The notes below the pieces were generated by a model that worked only from the letters and a program-made list of their open reading frames with translations, did not search any database and was not told the DNA's origin. DNA of 64,000 nucleotides from Xanthomonas arboricola pv. populi (GTDB lineage: Bacteria; Pseudomonadota; Gammaproteobacteria; Xanthomonadales; Xanthomonadaceae). Both the position numbers and the translations under genes were made by a program. Location: positions 1 through 64,000 of the forward strand of contig NZ_MDEB01000006.1 of NCBI RefSeq assembly GCF_002939945.1, written 5' to 3'. This document shows positions 28,324 through 38,900 of the stretch, piece after piece; the first letter of the stretch is position 1, and each line of letters opens with the position of its first letter.

Positions 28324-28531
28324 GCCGCGCCAGCTGCATTATTTCGCCGACTACGAGGGCTATTGCGACGGTCGGCCGGTGTTGTGGGGGCAACTGGCCC
28401 ACAGCGTGGAGGTGCCTGCCGATGGCGCGCTGGATGCCGCCGGGCTGGTAGGTACGTTGCGCCGCCGCGCGGCCGAGGCGCACGGGCTGGAAGCGGGGCA
28501 GATCCGCTTGTGCCAGGTCACGCGTCTGTAG
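28304..28531 (+). CDS. Small conserved-looking protein, unknown function
   Basis: A 75-residue protein beginning MSTSVPEPRQLHYFADYEGY and ending LEAGQIRLCQVTRL. It overlaps the preceding gene by 20 bases in another frame and ends just before a bidirectional terminator, so it is the third gene of the dehydroquinase-like operon. No signal peptide, membrane segment or known motif is seen. Codon use looks like that of its neighbours, which supports it being a real gene. Confidence 0.6.
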   Translation: MSTSVPEPRQLHYFADYEGYCDGRPVLWGQLAHSVEVPADGALDAAGLVGTLRRRAAEAHGLEAGQIRLCQVTRL

Positions 28532-28553
28532 CGGCGTGTTCCCGCCACATACA

Positions 28554-28579
28554 ACGACGCCACCCGAAGGTGGCGTCGT
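28554..28579. terminator. Bidirectional hairpin terminator
   Basis: ACGACGCCACC, loop CGAA, then GGTGGCGTCGT: a perfect 11-bp stem with a stable tetraloop between the convergent small-gene operon and the PQQ-propeller gene. Confidence 0.8.
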
Positions 28580-28629
28580 CGTTCTGCCGTGCTTGTGCGT
28601 CGCTCGACGCAGATCACGTGGGTTGACGC

Positions 28630-30360
28630 TTACTTGGCCGGGCTGGCCTCCGGCACGAACTTGGTCAGCTGGTTGGTGGTCGCTGCAGTGCCGAAGTTGA
28701 AGCGGCCGTAGCCGGCGCCCCAGTACAGCGCACCGTCCACGATGGCCGGCGAGCTGATCACCGAGCCGGTGGCGTCGTAGTTCCACACGGTGGCGCCGGT
28801 GTCGGCATCCAGGGCGACCATGTTGCCGGCCATCGAACCGGCGTAGAGCAGGTTCGGCGACACCGTCAGCGAGCCCTGGCCGCCGGCCGGCACGTTCGGA
28901 TTCACGCGGTTGATGCCGGGCACCTTGACCTGCCACTTGATCTTGCCGGTGGCCGCATCCAGCGCCGCCCACGAACCGCCGTTGTGGCTCTGGGTATTGT
29001 CCGGTCCCAGCGTATAGGTGGCGTTGGTGCTGTTGTTGATGGCCACATAGATCTGCGACTTGTACGGGTCGAACGCGGTGCCCCATTCGACGCCGCCGGT
29101 GGTGCCGCCCGGGCCGACCTGGGTCGACCAGACCTTGGCGCCGGTGTTGGCGTCGAATGCCCAGTACATGCCGCTCTTCTGGCCGGCGCCGACCAGCTGC
29201 TGCGGCTTGCCGTCGCGCGGCACGGTGAACAGCTGCACGCCGGCGCCGCCGAAGTCGTAATCAGGGCCGGTCAGGTTGCTGGCCTGGGTGTTCGGGCACA
29301 GGCCATTGGTGGGCGCCGCGACGCATGACAGGTTCCAGGCGTCGTAGCCCTGCGCGCGATCGGCCCAGACCAGCTTGCCGGTGTCCAGGTTCAGCGAGAC
29401 CACCGAGTCGACGTAGTTGTCCGGCGCCATGCAATCGAGTTCGTCCTGCACGGTGAGTTCGCTGCCGCGGTAGGAGCGTGCGTTGGACACGCAGTTACCC
29501 ACGCTGGCGGGAACGTTGTAGTTGTTGCCGGTGCCGAAATACAGGCGGCGGTTGACCGGATCGATCGCCACCTGGCCCCACACCGATGCGCCCGTATAGC
29601 CTTCGGGGACGTTGTAGAACTGCCACACCTTCTCGCCGGTGTTCAGATCCAGGGCCACCACGCTGCCGCGGAAACTGAAGGTGTGGGTCGGGTCCATGTT
29701 GCCCCAGTCGCCGGAAGAGATGCCCAGGTAAACGCGGTTGCCGTAGATCACCGGCGAAGAGGTGATGCGCGCCTGCGGGTTGGCTTCGGCGGTGGTCTTC
29801 CACAGCAGCTTGCCGGTCTTCTTGTCGATCGCCAGCACCGTACCGGCGGCCTGGTCGCCGACGATGATGCTGTTGGCGCTGATGGCAGGGGTGTTGCGCG
29901 TCACCGAGTTGGCGTTGCCGGTGTAGTCGGACAGCTTGGCCTGCCAGTTCGGCTTGCCGGTCTGGGTGTCGACGCTATACAGCGTGCCGCCCCAGTCGGG
30001 CACGTACAACGTTCCCCCTTCCACGCTCGGCGTGGCCGAGATGTCGCCGGTGGTGGTCAGGGTCCAGGCCGGCTTGAGCGTCCCGGCGGTGGTGCGATTG
30101 ATCTTCCACTCGCCCGGCGCGAAGCGCTGGTTCAAGTAGCCGCCGCCGGCGGTGCTCCAGCTGGTGGGGCTCGCGAACGGCAGCTGATTGCCGAAGCTGC
30201 GCCAGATCTGGCCGGAGCGTGCGAACGCCTGGGTATCCAGGGACGACACCGGCTGTTTTGCGGTTGCGGGGGTGGACTGGGCGAAAGCCACTGCGCTGGC
30301 AAGCAGGCAGGGAACGAGCGTCAAACTGCGAAATCGCAAGCGGCGAATTGAATGTGTCAT
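28630..30360 (-). CDS. Secreted PQQ-type beta-propeller protein (polyvinyl-alcohol dehydrogenase-like)
   Basis: The 576-residue protein has a signal peptide (residues 1-28, FRSLTLVPCLLASAVAFA). Repeated tryptophan-docking blades follow, such as GTVLAIDKKTGKLLWK, GSVVALDLNTGEKVWQF and GNMVALDADTGATVWNY, the eight-bladed fold of PQQ-dependent alcohol/polyvinyl alcohol dehydrogenases. No haem-binding CxxCH is present, so it is not a quinohaemoprotein and would need a separate electron acceptor. It could be a periplasmic dehydrogenase for an alcohol or sugar, or a PQQ-like binding protein without activity. ATG at 30360. Confidence 0.8.
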   Translation of the reverse strand: MTHSIRRLRFRSLTLVPCLLASAVAFAQSTPATAKQPVSSLDTQAFARSGQIWRSFGNQLPFASPTSWSTAGGGYLNQRFAPGEWKINRTTAGTLKPAWTLTTTGDISATPSVEGGTLYVPDWGGTLYSVDTQTGKPNWQAKLSDYTGNANSVTRNTPAISANSIIVGDQAAGTVLAIDKKTGKLLWKTTAEANPQARITSSPVIYGNRVYLGISSGDWGNMDPTHTFSFRGSVVALDLNTGEKVWQFYNVPEGYTGASVWGQVAIDPVNRRLYFGTGNNYNVPASVGNCVSNARSYRGSELTVQDELDCMAPDNYVDSVVSLNLDTGKLVWADRAQGYDAWNLSCVAAPTNGLCPNTQASNLTGPDYDFGGAGVQLFTVPRDGKPQQLVGAGQKSGMYWAFDANTGAKVWSTQVGPGGTTGGVEWGTAFDPYKSQIYVAINNSTNATYTLGPDNTQSHNGGSWAALDAATGKIKWQVKVPGINRVNPNVPAGGQGSLTVSPNLLYAGSMAGNMVALDADTGATVWNYDATGSVISSPAIVDGALYWGAGYGRFNFGTAATTNQLTKFVPEASPAK

Positions 30361-30693
30361 CACGGCATGTCCATAGATGGAAGGAAGCGCTGGATCCCCC
30401 CGGATCTGCCGACTGAAGATGGCCGATTGTGGCGACCGTGCAACACGCGCACGTCGCTGCATTCATTCAACGGTCGGGTCCGTTCGCATCTGGTGCCACC
30501 AGCTTGGAAAAATTGCGTTCAGCGTGTCCGTTATTCGCACAAATGCTGATGATCCATCACTATCGGCATCTGCTGCGATAGAAAAAATGATTGGTCGCGA
30601 TGCGTGAGTATTTGCACGTAAATCAATGGTCTGCAAAAAGTAACCAGGAAATTTTGCGCCACCTTGTGAGGGTGGCCACTGTGTTGAACAGCG

Positions 30694-30804
30694 CCTCTCT
30701 CCTCTCGGGTGAGGGGCGAAGCCTTCTGTGTCGTCAACATGCACGAGGCTTCGCTCGTCCCCTCATCCGGCGCTTCGCGCCACCTTCTCCCGGTGGGACA
30801 AGGA
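30694..30804. repeat. Degenerate family A repeat pair
   Basis: CCTCTCTCCTCTCGGGTGAG opens the element, an inverted half GAAGCCTT...GAGGCTTC lies in the middle, and CCCTCATCCGGCGCTTCGCG closes it. The surrounding gap 30361-30841 contains no gene. Confidence 0.7.
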
Positions 30805-30841
30805 ACAAATCGAGCGCACGCTTAGCGGTGAGCTCGGCGCG

Positions 30842-31426
30842 TTACGCGCTCTGAGGTGAGTGCGCGGCTGTATGCACCGCAGCGGGAGCGATCAGCGCCA
30901 ACTGCGCGATCGCATCCTGCACCACTTCCGCCACCGTGGCGTCCACATCCACCGACACCACATCCGCTTCGTCCAACGGCAATTCCAATGTCTGCAACTG
31001 GCTATCCAGCAGGCCGGGTGGCATGAAGTGGCCGGCGCGTGTGCTCAGGCGCGCAGCGATCACGTGCGGTGCCGCGTGCAGGAACACGAAGCGGATCGGA
31101 ATGCCGCTGCGGCGCAGCAATTGACGGTGCGCGCCGCGCAAGCCCGAGAACGCGAGCACCACCGACTCGCCAGCGTGTACGCAGTCGCGCAGGGTGGCAG
31201 TCAGCAACTCCACCCAGGGCAGACGCATCGCATCGGTGAGTGGTTGGCCTGCGGCCATCTGCGCGCGTGCGGCCACGCTGTGATAGTCGTCGGCATCCAG
31301 AAAACGATAGCCGTAATGCGCTGCCAGGGCCTGCGCGATGGTGGTCTTGCCGCTGCCGGAAACGCCCATCACCACGATGGCCAGAGGCGGAGCGGACGCG
31401 GGTGGAGCGGGGGTGGCGGTGTCCAT
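30842..31426 (-). CDS. gntK: Gluconokinase
   Basis: The 194-residue P-loop kinase phosphorylates D-gluconate to 6-phosphogluconate. Walker A is MGVSGSGKTTI near residue 20. The family signatures FLDADDYHS, GQPLTDAMRLPWVE and FLHAAPHVIAARLSTRAGHFMPPGLLDSQ are present. The ATG at 31426 is used; an adjacent GTG would add one residue. It is divergent from the GPH transporter and the GH94 phosphorylase whose product is gluconate, so it completes a cellobionate pathway. Confidence 0.93.
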   Translation of the reverse strand: MDTATPAPPASAPPLAIVVMGVSGSGKTTIAQALAAHYGYRFLDADDYHSVAARAQMAAGQPLTDAMRLPWVELLTATLRDCVHAGESVVLAFSGLRGAHRQLLRRSGIPIRFVFLHAAPHVIAARLSTRAGHFMPPGLLDSQLQTLELPLDEADVVSVDVDATVAEVVQDAIAQLALIAPAAVHTAAHSPQSA

Positions 31427-31584
31427 CACGTCAGGTTATATCTCCGGAGCGATTCGGCATTTTGCCGGATTTCACGTTGGCGGCAGCCGATGCGTGGTGT
31501 AGCGTCGGCGCTCCTCGCCAGGTGAGCGAGCCGCCCAGCGTAACGGCGCGCTCGGCCGGGTTCAACGCACTCCAAGGTCTGCCG

Positions 31585-32967
31585 ATGACGTCATCGCCTG
31601 CAACGTCTCCTGCGTCGGCGCGTCTGCGCTGGCGCGAAAAGCTGGGCTACGGCGCCGGCGATCTGGGCCTGAATCTTTACTGGGCCAACATCTCCGCGTT
31701 CTTGCTGATCTTCTACACCGACACCATGCATCTGCCGGCAGCGGCGGTGGGCACGATGATTCTGTTGACCAAGATCGCCGATGCGATCGCCGATCCGGCG
31801 ATGGGCGCACTGGCCGATCGCACGCGCAGCCGCTGGGGCAAATTCCGCCCGTATCTGTTGTGGGGCGCCGTGCCGATGGCGGTGACCGGTGTGCTCGCCT
31901 ACACCACGCCCGCGCTGGACCAGAACGGGCGCATGTGGTGGGCCACGATCAGCTTTCTGGTGATGATGCTGGCCTACACCGTGGTGAGCATTCCGTACTC
32001 GGCATTGTCCGGCGTGATCACCGCCGACAGCAGCCAGCGCACCAGCTTGATCAGCCTGCGCTTCATCGCCGCGTTCGCCGGCACCACGCTAGTGAATTAT
32101 TGCACCCTGGACTTGGTGGCCTGGCTCGGTGCCGGCAACGATGCGCTGGGCTGGCAGCGCACGATGATGCTGTACGGCGTGGTGGCGGTGGCGCTGTTGG
32201 TGACCGTGGCGCTGACCACGCGCGAGCGCGTGCAGCCACCGCCGCAACAGCGCACGCCGATCCGCCGGGATATCGCCGACCTGCTGCAGAACAAGCCGTG
32301 GTGCGTGCTGTTCGTGCTGTCGCTGATCATCATGATCACGATTGTCATGCGCGGCGGTGCGGGCGTGTACTACCTCAAGTACTACGTGCAGCGGCCGGAG
32401 CTGACCGGGCTGTTCCTGGGCGGCTATTCGGTGTCCTTGGCGGTGGGCGCAGCGATCACGCCGCTACTGACGCGGCAGTGGGACAAGCGCCAGTTGATGA
32501 CCGCGCTGATGGCGGTGGTGGGCGTGTTGAGTTGTCTGATGTTTTTCATTCCTGCCGATGCGGTGTGGGCGATCTTTGCGCTGAACATGTTGATCGGGCT
32601 GGCATTGGGGCCGAAGTCGCCGCTGGCCTTTTCGATGTACGCCGACAGCGCCGACTACACCGAGTGGCGCACCGGCCGGCGCGCCACCGCGATGACCTTT
32701 GCCGCCGCGACCTTCTCGCAAAAGCTCGGCGGCGCGCTGGCCTCGGCCGGCATCGCCTGGGTGCTGGCGGGCATGGGCTATGTGGCCAACAGCGCGCAGT
32801 CGGCCGGGTCGTTGACCGGCATCGTGCTGCTGCTGACGGTGATCCCGGGCGCGGTGGCGCTGCTGGCGGCCTGGACCATGCGCTTCTATCCACTCGACGA
32901 TGGCTTGTTGCGCCGCATCCAACACGAACTGGCCGCGCGCAAGCGCGACGAACAGGAGTACCGCTGA
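31585..32967 (+). CDS. GPH-family sugar:cation symporter, probably for cellobionate or related disaccharide
   Basis: The 460-residue protein has about 12 membrane helices. It shows the glycoside-pentoside-hexuronide signature: [51 protein letters not shown] and a repeat-half [14 protein letters not shown]. These are typical of MelB/XynB-like symporters. It ends two bases before the GTG start of the phosphorylase gene, so the two are an operon and probably share a substrate. Substrate assignment is from context only. Confidence 0.87.
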   Translation: MTSSPATSPASARLRWREKLGYGAGDLGLNLYWANISAFLLIFYTDTMHLPAAAVGTMILLTKIADAIADPAMGALADRTRSRWGKFRPYLLWGAVPMAVTGVLAYTTPALDQNGRMWWATISFLVMMLAYTVVSIPYSALSGVITADSSQRTSLISLRFIAAFAGTTLVNYCTLDLVAWLGAGNDALGWQRTMMLYGVVAVALLVTVALTTRERVQPPPQQRTPIRRDIADLLQNKPWCVLFVLSLIIMITIVMRGGAGVYYLKYYVQRPELTGLFLGGYSVSLAVGAAITPLLTRQWDKRQLMTALMAVVGVLSCLMFFIPADAVWAIFALNMLIGLALGPKSPLAFSMYADSADYTEWRTGRRATAMTFAAATFSQKLGGALASAGIAWVLAGMGYVANSAQSAGSLTGIVLLLTVIPGAVALLAAWTMRFYPLDDGLLRRIQHELAARKRDEQEYR

Positions 32968-32969
32968 CC

Positions 32970-35384
32970 GTGTCTGCACTCTCCCACGCTGATTCCGGCA
33001 CCACGTCCAACGCCGATCTTTCCGCGTTGCTCGCGCCCAGCGCCGACGGCACGCGGTATGCGCTCTACAGCCCCACTGCGATGCCGAACGCGGGTGGATT
33101 CCTGTGGAACCGCCGCATGATGCTGCAGCTGACCTGCCGTGGTTACGCCACCGGGCAGTTCATGCAGCCGGAGCCGGCCAAGTACGCCCATGCGCCGCTG
33201 CTGGAGGCGCGCAACTTCATGATGCCCGAGCAGCCCTACTACGCGCATCATCCCGGGCGTTTCTTCTATCTCAAGGACGAAGACAGCGGTGCGTTGTATT
33301 CGGTGCCGCACGAACCGGTGCGCGCGCCGCCGGAGCAGTTCGTGTTTTCCGCCGGCAAGCACGATGTGCGCTGGCGGGTGCGCCATGACGGCATCGTGGT
33401 GGAGCTGTGTGTGGCGTTGCCCACCGACGATGCGGTGGAGCTGTGGGAATGCCGCGTGCATAACCAGTCCGGGCGTACGCGCCGGCTCAGTCTGTATCCG
33501 TATTTTCCGATCGGCTACATGTCGTGGATGCACCAGAGCGGTGGCTATGAGCCGGCGCTGGGCGGCATTGTCTGCCGTAGCGTGGCGCCGTATCAGAAGG
33601 TGGACGATTATTTCCGTCAGCGCGATTTCAAGGACTGCACCTTCCTGCTGCACGAGCAGCCCCCGGTGGCCTGGGACGCGCAGCAGATGGCCTTCGAAGG
33701 CGAGGGCGGCCTGCATGCGCCCTCGGCCATCCAGGCCGAGCAGCTGGGCAATAGCGACGCGCACTACGAGAACCCGGCAGCCGCGCTGCAGTATCGGCTG
33801 ACGCTGGACGCCGATGCGGCACGCGTGTATCGCTTCGCGTTCGGGCCGGCCAGGGATGATGCGGAAATCGCCGCGCTGCGTGCGCGCTATCTGTCCGAAG
33901 CCGGCTTTGCCGCCGCAGCGCGCGACTACGCGCACTATCTGCAGGGCGGGCAGGGCTGCGTGCAGATCGCCACGCCCGATCCGGCGCTGGACAACCTGGT
34001 CAATCATTGGTTGCCGCGGCAGGTGTTCTATCACGGCGACGTCAATCGCCTGACCACCGATCCGCAGACGCGCAACTATCTGCAGGACCACATGGGCATG
34101 GCCTACCTGCAGCCGGCCACCGCACGCGCGGCGTTGCTGCACGCGCTCTCGCAGCAGGAACCCAGCGGCGCGATGCCGGACGGCATCCTGCTGGTGGAAG
34201 GCGCCGAGCTGAAATACATCAACCAGGTGCCGCATACCGATCACTGCGTGTGGTTGCCGATCTTCCTGAGCGCCTATCTGGCCGAAACCGGCGACGCCAG
34301 CGTGCTCGACGCGGTAGTCCGCACGCACGACGGGCACGCGCTCAGCGTGGCCGAGCGACTGGATGCGGCGATGCACTGGTTGCTGGACGCGCGCGATGCA
34401 CGTGGTTTGAGTTTCATCGCGCAGGGCGACTGGTGCGATCCGATGAACATGGTCGGCTGGCGCGGCAAGGGCGTGTCCGGCTGGCTCACCGTGGCCACCG
34501 CGTATGCGCTGCGGCTGTGGTCGGGCATCTGCGCAGCGCATGGACGAAGCACGCAGGCGGAGACGTTTGCGCAGGCCGTGCGAACGGTCAACGCCGATGC
34601 CAATCGCGAACTGTGGGACGGCAACTGGTATGCGCGCGGCATCACCGACGATGGCGTGCGCTTCGGCATCGCCGAGGACGTGGAGGGGCGCATCTATCTC
34701 AATCCACAGAGCTTTGCGCTGCTGGCCGGCACCGCCGATAGCGCGCAGCGCGCGGCCCTGCTGGACGCGGTGCGCGAACAGCTGCATACGCCGTACGGGC
34801 CGGTGATGCTGGCCCCGGCCTACACGCACATGCGCGATGACGTGGGCCGGTTGACGCAGAAGTGGCCGGGTGCCGCAGAAAACGGCGCGGTCTACAACCA
34901 TGCGGTGGCGTTCTATCTGTACAGCCTGTACCAGATCGGCGAGGCCGACCGCGCCTGGGAGGTCCTGCGCGCGATGCTGCCCGGCCCCACCCGCGAGGAC
35001 GTGCTGCAGCGCGGCCACCTGCCGGTGTCGTTGCCCAACTACTATCGCGGCGCCTGGCACCAGTATCCGCGCACGGCCGGGCGTTCCAGCCAGCTGTTCA
35101 ACACCGGCACGGTGGCCTGGGTGTATCGCTGCGTGCTGGAAGGTCTGTTCGGCCTGGTCGGCGAGGGCGACGCGTTGGCGATCCGCCCGCAGCTGCCCTC
35201 GTACTGGCCGCAGGCCCAGGTGACGCGCCAGTTCCGCGGTGCGCAGTTCGAGGTGACGCTGACACGTGAGCCGGGACGCACGCAGGTAGATGTTGAAGTG
35301 GATGGAGCCGCTTGCCCGGACCAACGTGTGCACGGCATCGTCGCCGGCCGTACGTATGGGGTGCAGGTGCGCCTGCCCGGCTGA
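32970..35384 (+). CDS. GH94 phosphorylase, probably cellobionic acid phosphorylase
   Basis: The 804-residue cytoplasmic enzyme shows GH94 architecture: an N-terminal beta-sandwich (residues 20-290), then an alpha/alpha barrel with [22 protein letters not shown] and [13 protein letters not shown]. Asp490 in that last motif is at the position of the GH94 general acid. It ends with a TIM-barrel-flanking beta domain. A GH94 enzyme of X. campestris was shown to phosphorolyse cellobionic acid to glucose-1-phosphate and gluconate; the adjacent gluconokinase supports the same activity here. GTG start with ACAGGAG upstream. Alternative: another beta-glucoside phosphorylase of the NdvB-like group. Confidence 0.85.
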   Translation: MSALSHADSGTTSNADLSALLAPSADGTRYALYSPTAMPNAGGFLWNRRMMLQLTCRGYATGQFMQPEPAKYAHAPLLEARNFMMPEQPYYAHHPGRFFYLKDEDSGALYSVPHEPVRAPPEQFVFSAGKHDVRWRVRHDGIVVELCVALPTDDAVELWECRVHNQSGRTRRLSLYPYFPIGYMSWMHQSGGYEPALGGIVCRSVAPYQKVDDYFRQRDFKDCTFLLHEQPPVAWDAQQMAFEGEGGLHAPSAIQAEQLGNSDAHYENPAAALQYRLTLDADAARVYRFAFGPARDDAEIAALRARYLSEAGFAAAARDYAHYLQGGQGCVQIATPDPALDNLVNHWLPRQVFYHGDVNRLTTDPQTRNYLQDHMGMAYLQPATARAALLHALSQQEPSGAMPDGILLVEGAELKYINQVPHTDHCVWLPIFLSAYLAETGDASVLDAVVRTHDGHALSVAERLDAAMHWLLDARDARGLSFIAQGDWCDPMNMVGWRGKGVSGWLTVATAYALRLWSGICAAHGRSTQAETFAQAVRTVNADANRELWDGNWYARGITDDGVRFGIAEDVEGRIYLNPQSFALLAGTADSAQRAALLDAVREQLHTPYGPVMLAPAYTHMRDDVGRLTQKWPGAAENGAVYNHAVAFYLYSLYQIGEADRAWEVLRAMLPGPTREDVLQRGHLPVSLPNYYRGAWHQYPRTAGRSSQLFNTGTVAWVYRCVLEGLFGLVGEGDALAIRPQLPSYWPQAQVTRQFRGAQFEVTLTREPGRTQVDVEVDGAACPDQRVHGIVAGRTYGVQVRLPG

Positions 35385-35388
35385 ACGG

Positions 35389-35434
35389 CCCTCACCCGCC
35401 CTTCGGGCCCCTCTCCCGCAGGCGGGAGAGGGGG
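35389..35434. repeat. Palindromic intergenic repeat, family A
   Basis: CCCTCACCCGCCCTTCGGGC is followed by CCCTCTCCCGCAGGCGGGAG. It starts five bases after the phosphorylase stop and could serve as its terminator. Confidence 0.85.
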
Positions 35435-35570
35435 CAGCACCGGGTGGCTGCTGCATCATCGGCTGATCGCGACAACGGCGCATCGTCGCCCGACCGTTCA
35501 CAACCTCGTACCGCCATGCCGCAGACGTCCCCTGCCGGCTGCCTGAGTGGGTGGGCCGGAGATGCGACAG

Positions 35571-35662
35571 GCGAGCGCATGGCACACACTGCAACCGTGC
35601 TCCCTTCTCCCGCATGCGGGGGAAGGTGCCCGAAGGGCGGATGGGGGCGTTTGACCCTTAGC
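35571..35662. repeat. Direct repeat of 92 bases carrying family A, copy 1
   Basis: From GCGAGCGCATGGCACACACT through a family A palindrome (35601-35648) to TTGACCCTTAGC. The same order of flank-palindrome-flank recurs at 35751-35842 with about 85% identity by eye. Repetition therefore includes the flanks and not only the palindrome. Confidence 0.8.
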
Positions 35663-35750
35663 CCAATGCCTCTTGCCACAGGCTGATTCATAGGGCCGGC
35701 TTCCCGGCAGCACGAAACGCATGCATCGCCACACCAACACCATTCCTCAG

Positions 35751-35842
35751 GCAAGCGCACGGCGCACACCGCAACCGCAGTCCCTTCTCCCGCGTGCGGG
35801 AGAAGGTGCCCGAACGGCGGATGAGGGGCGTCTGACGCTTAA
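35751..35842. repeat. Direct repeat of 92 bases carrying family A, copy 2
   Basis: From GCAAGCGCACGGCGCACACC to CTGACGCTTAAC, offset 180 bases from copy 1. It ends about 100 bases before the sensor kinase gene, so it lies in that gene's promoter region. No gene is present in 35385-35940. Confidence 0.8.
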
Positions 35843-35940
35843 CGCTCCGCCAAACAGTCCGGCACGAACCCCCAACCCCCAATCCCGATTTCCCACTGCG
35901 TAAACTCCCAGGCTCGCCTCGCGCCGCCTAGGAACGCCCC

Positions 35941-38900
35941 TTGGTCTCAAGCTGGATCCTGCTGCTGGTCTCCGTCGGCTATGCCGCGCTGCTGTTCGGC
36001 GTGGCGTGGTGGGGCGACCGTCGTCCGCTGTACCCGGAGCGGCCGTGGCTGCGGCCGGCGGTCTACAGCCTGGCGCTGGCGGTGTACTGCTCGTCGTGGA
36101 CCTTCTACGGTGCGGTCGGCTCGGCGGTGCGCAACGGCCTCGGCTATCTGCCGATCTACCTGGGCCCGCTGCTGTTGCTGCTGTTCGGCTGGCGCATCAT
36201 CGAGCGGCTGGCGCTGATCGCACGCGCCGAGAACACCGTCTCCATCGCCGATTTCATTTCTTCGCGCTATGGTCGTTCGCGGCGGCTGGCGGCGTTGGTG
36301 GCGGTGATCGCGCTGGTCGGCATCGTTCCGTATCTGGCGTTGCAGTACAAGGCGGTGGCAATGAGCCTGGAGGTGCTGACCGGGCATAGCAGTGCCGGGC
36401 GCGGCATCTTTGCCGATCCGGCGTTGTACGTGGCGCTGTTGATGGCCTTGTTTGCGACCTTGTTCGGCACCCGCCAGGTCGATGCCACCGAACACCACCG
36501 CGGCATGATGCTGGCGATCGCGCTGGAGTCGGTGATCAAGTTGATCGCCATCGTCGCGGTGGGCCTGTTCGCCTGGGTGTGGCTGAGCGATCACCAGCTG
36601 CCCATCGCCGACTCGGCGCGCACCTTGTTCGAGCACACCCCGTCGGTGGGCTTCATTTCGCAGACCTTGCTGAGCTTTCTGGCGGTGATCTGCCTGCCGC
36701 GCCAGTTCCATGTGGCGGTGGTGGAATGCAGCGACGTCGGCGACATCCGTCGCGCGCGCTGGTTGTTCGGTGCCTATCTGGTGATCATCTCGGCGATGGT
36801 GGTGCCGATCGCCTCGGCCGGCGTGGCCTTGTTCGGCAAGGGCAGCACGGTGGTCGACGACGCGGTGGTGCTGGCGCTGCCGCTGAGCCAGGGCAATATC
36901 GTGCTGGCATTGGTGGCCTATGTAGGCGGGTTTTCCGCCGCCACCGGCATGGTGATCGTGGCCAGCATCGCGTTGGCCACCATGGTCAGCAACGATCTGG
37001 TGATGCCGGTGCTGCTGCGCCGCCGCGGCAGCGCCGATGCGCGCGCGGCGGTGGCCTCGCGGGTGTTGTGGATCCGTCGCGTCGCCATCCTGTTGCTGGC
37101 GCTGATCGCCTACGGCTACCACCGCAGCGTGGCCAACGACACCACCTTGGCGGCCTACGGCTTGATGGCCTTTGCGGCGGTGGCGCAGTTCGCGCCGGGG
37201 GTGATCGGCGGGCTGTACTGGCGCGGCGCCAGCCGCAAGGGCGTGGAGACCGGCATGGTGCTGGGCTTCATGACCTGGATCTACACGCTGCTGCTGCCGG
37301 CTGCCACGCGCGCAGGCTGGATGCAGCCGGACTGGCTGGTGGACGGGCCGTTCGGCATCGCCTGGTTGCAGCCGCAGCAGCTGTTCGGCATGCATGGCTG
37401 GGACCCGCTGGCGCACGGCACGTTCTGGTCGCTGCTGATCAATGTCGGCGCAATGCTGCTGGTCTCCGCACGCTGGCGCCCCGGCGTGGACGAACGCCTG
37501 CGCGCCGCGCCATTCCTGGAGCCGTATGCGCAGCGTCCGGCGGTGGCCGGCGACTGGCCCGGGCATGTGCGCGTGGCCGATCTGCAGGCACTGGCCGAGC
37601 GCGTGGTGGGCGAGCGGCATGCGCATCGTGCCTTCGTCGACCAGGCGGTGCTGCTGGAGCGCGAACTGCAACCGGCCGTGGTGGCCGATCGCGCCTGGGT
37701 GCAGTTCACCGAGCGCCTGCTGGCCGCCTCGATCGGCGCGGCCTCCGCACGGCTGGTGCTGACCAGCCTGTTGCGCGGCTCGGGCATGGAACTGGGCGAG
37801 GTGGTGGCGGTGCTGGACGAAGCCGGCCAGGAGCTGCGCTTCAATCGCGAGATCCTGTCCACCACGCTGGAAAACATCAGCGCCGCGGTCAGCGTGGTCG
37901 ACCCGGAAATGCGCCTGACCGCGTGGAATCGTCGCTATCAGCAGCTGTTCGGGTATCCGGACGGCATGCTGTATGTCGGTCGCCCGGTGGCGGATCTTAT
38001 CCGCTATAACGCCGAGCGCGGTGAGCTGGGCGAGGGCGATATCGAAGATCAGATCGATCGCCGTATCCGCCACATGCGTGCCGGCTCGCCGCATGTGTTC
38101 GAGCGCACCCGCAGCGACGGCAAGGTGATCGAGATGCGCGGCCAGGCGCTGCCCGGCGGCGGTTATGTCACCAGCTACAACGACATCACCGACTACAAGC
38201 GTGCCGAACGCGCGCTGCTGGACGCCAACGAGAACCTGGAGCAGCGCGTGGCCGATCGCTCGCGCGAGGCCGAGCTGGCGCAGCAATCCAAGACGCGCTT
38301 TCTGGCCGCGATCAGCCACGACGTGTTGCAGCCGCTCAATGCCGCGCGGCTGTTCGCCTCGGCCCTGCGCGAGAGCCATCAGAACAACGAGGAGCAACGC
38401 CATCTGGCCGAGCGTGTGGATGCTTCGCTGCGCGCGGCCGAGGAGTTGCTCGATGGCCTGCTCGACGTCTCGCGGCTGGATGCCGGCGGCCTGCGGCCCA
38501 CGGTCGAGGACTTCGATGCCAGCGCGCTGATGCACGAACTGGCCGCGCAATACGCGCCGGTGGCGGCCAGCCGCGGTCTGCAGCTGCAGGTGCACAGCCG
38601 CCCGCTGTGGGTGCGCAGCGACCGCCGTCTGCTGCGCCGGGTGATGCAGAACTTCCTCGCCAATGCGCTGCGCTACACGCGCCAGGGCCGCATCGTGCTG
38701 GGCATGCGCGGCCGCGGCGAGCACGTGGAGCTGCAGGTGTGGGACACCGGCCCGGGCATTCCCGAGCACCACATGCGGCAGATCTTCGAAGAATTCCGCC
38801 GCTATCAGCAGCCGTTCGACTGGGGCGAGCAGGGTCTGGGCCTGGGCCTGTCGATCTGCCAACGCATCTCGCGCCTGCTCGATCACGACCTGAGCGCGCG

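Noticed and set aside
30361..30841. Several short frames in the gap beside gluconokinase
   Set aside because: They run through degenerate family A repeats, lack ribosome-binding sites and have no recognisable sequence.
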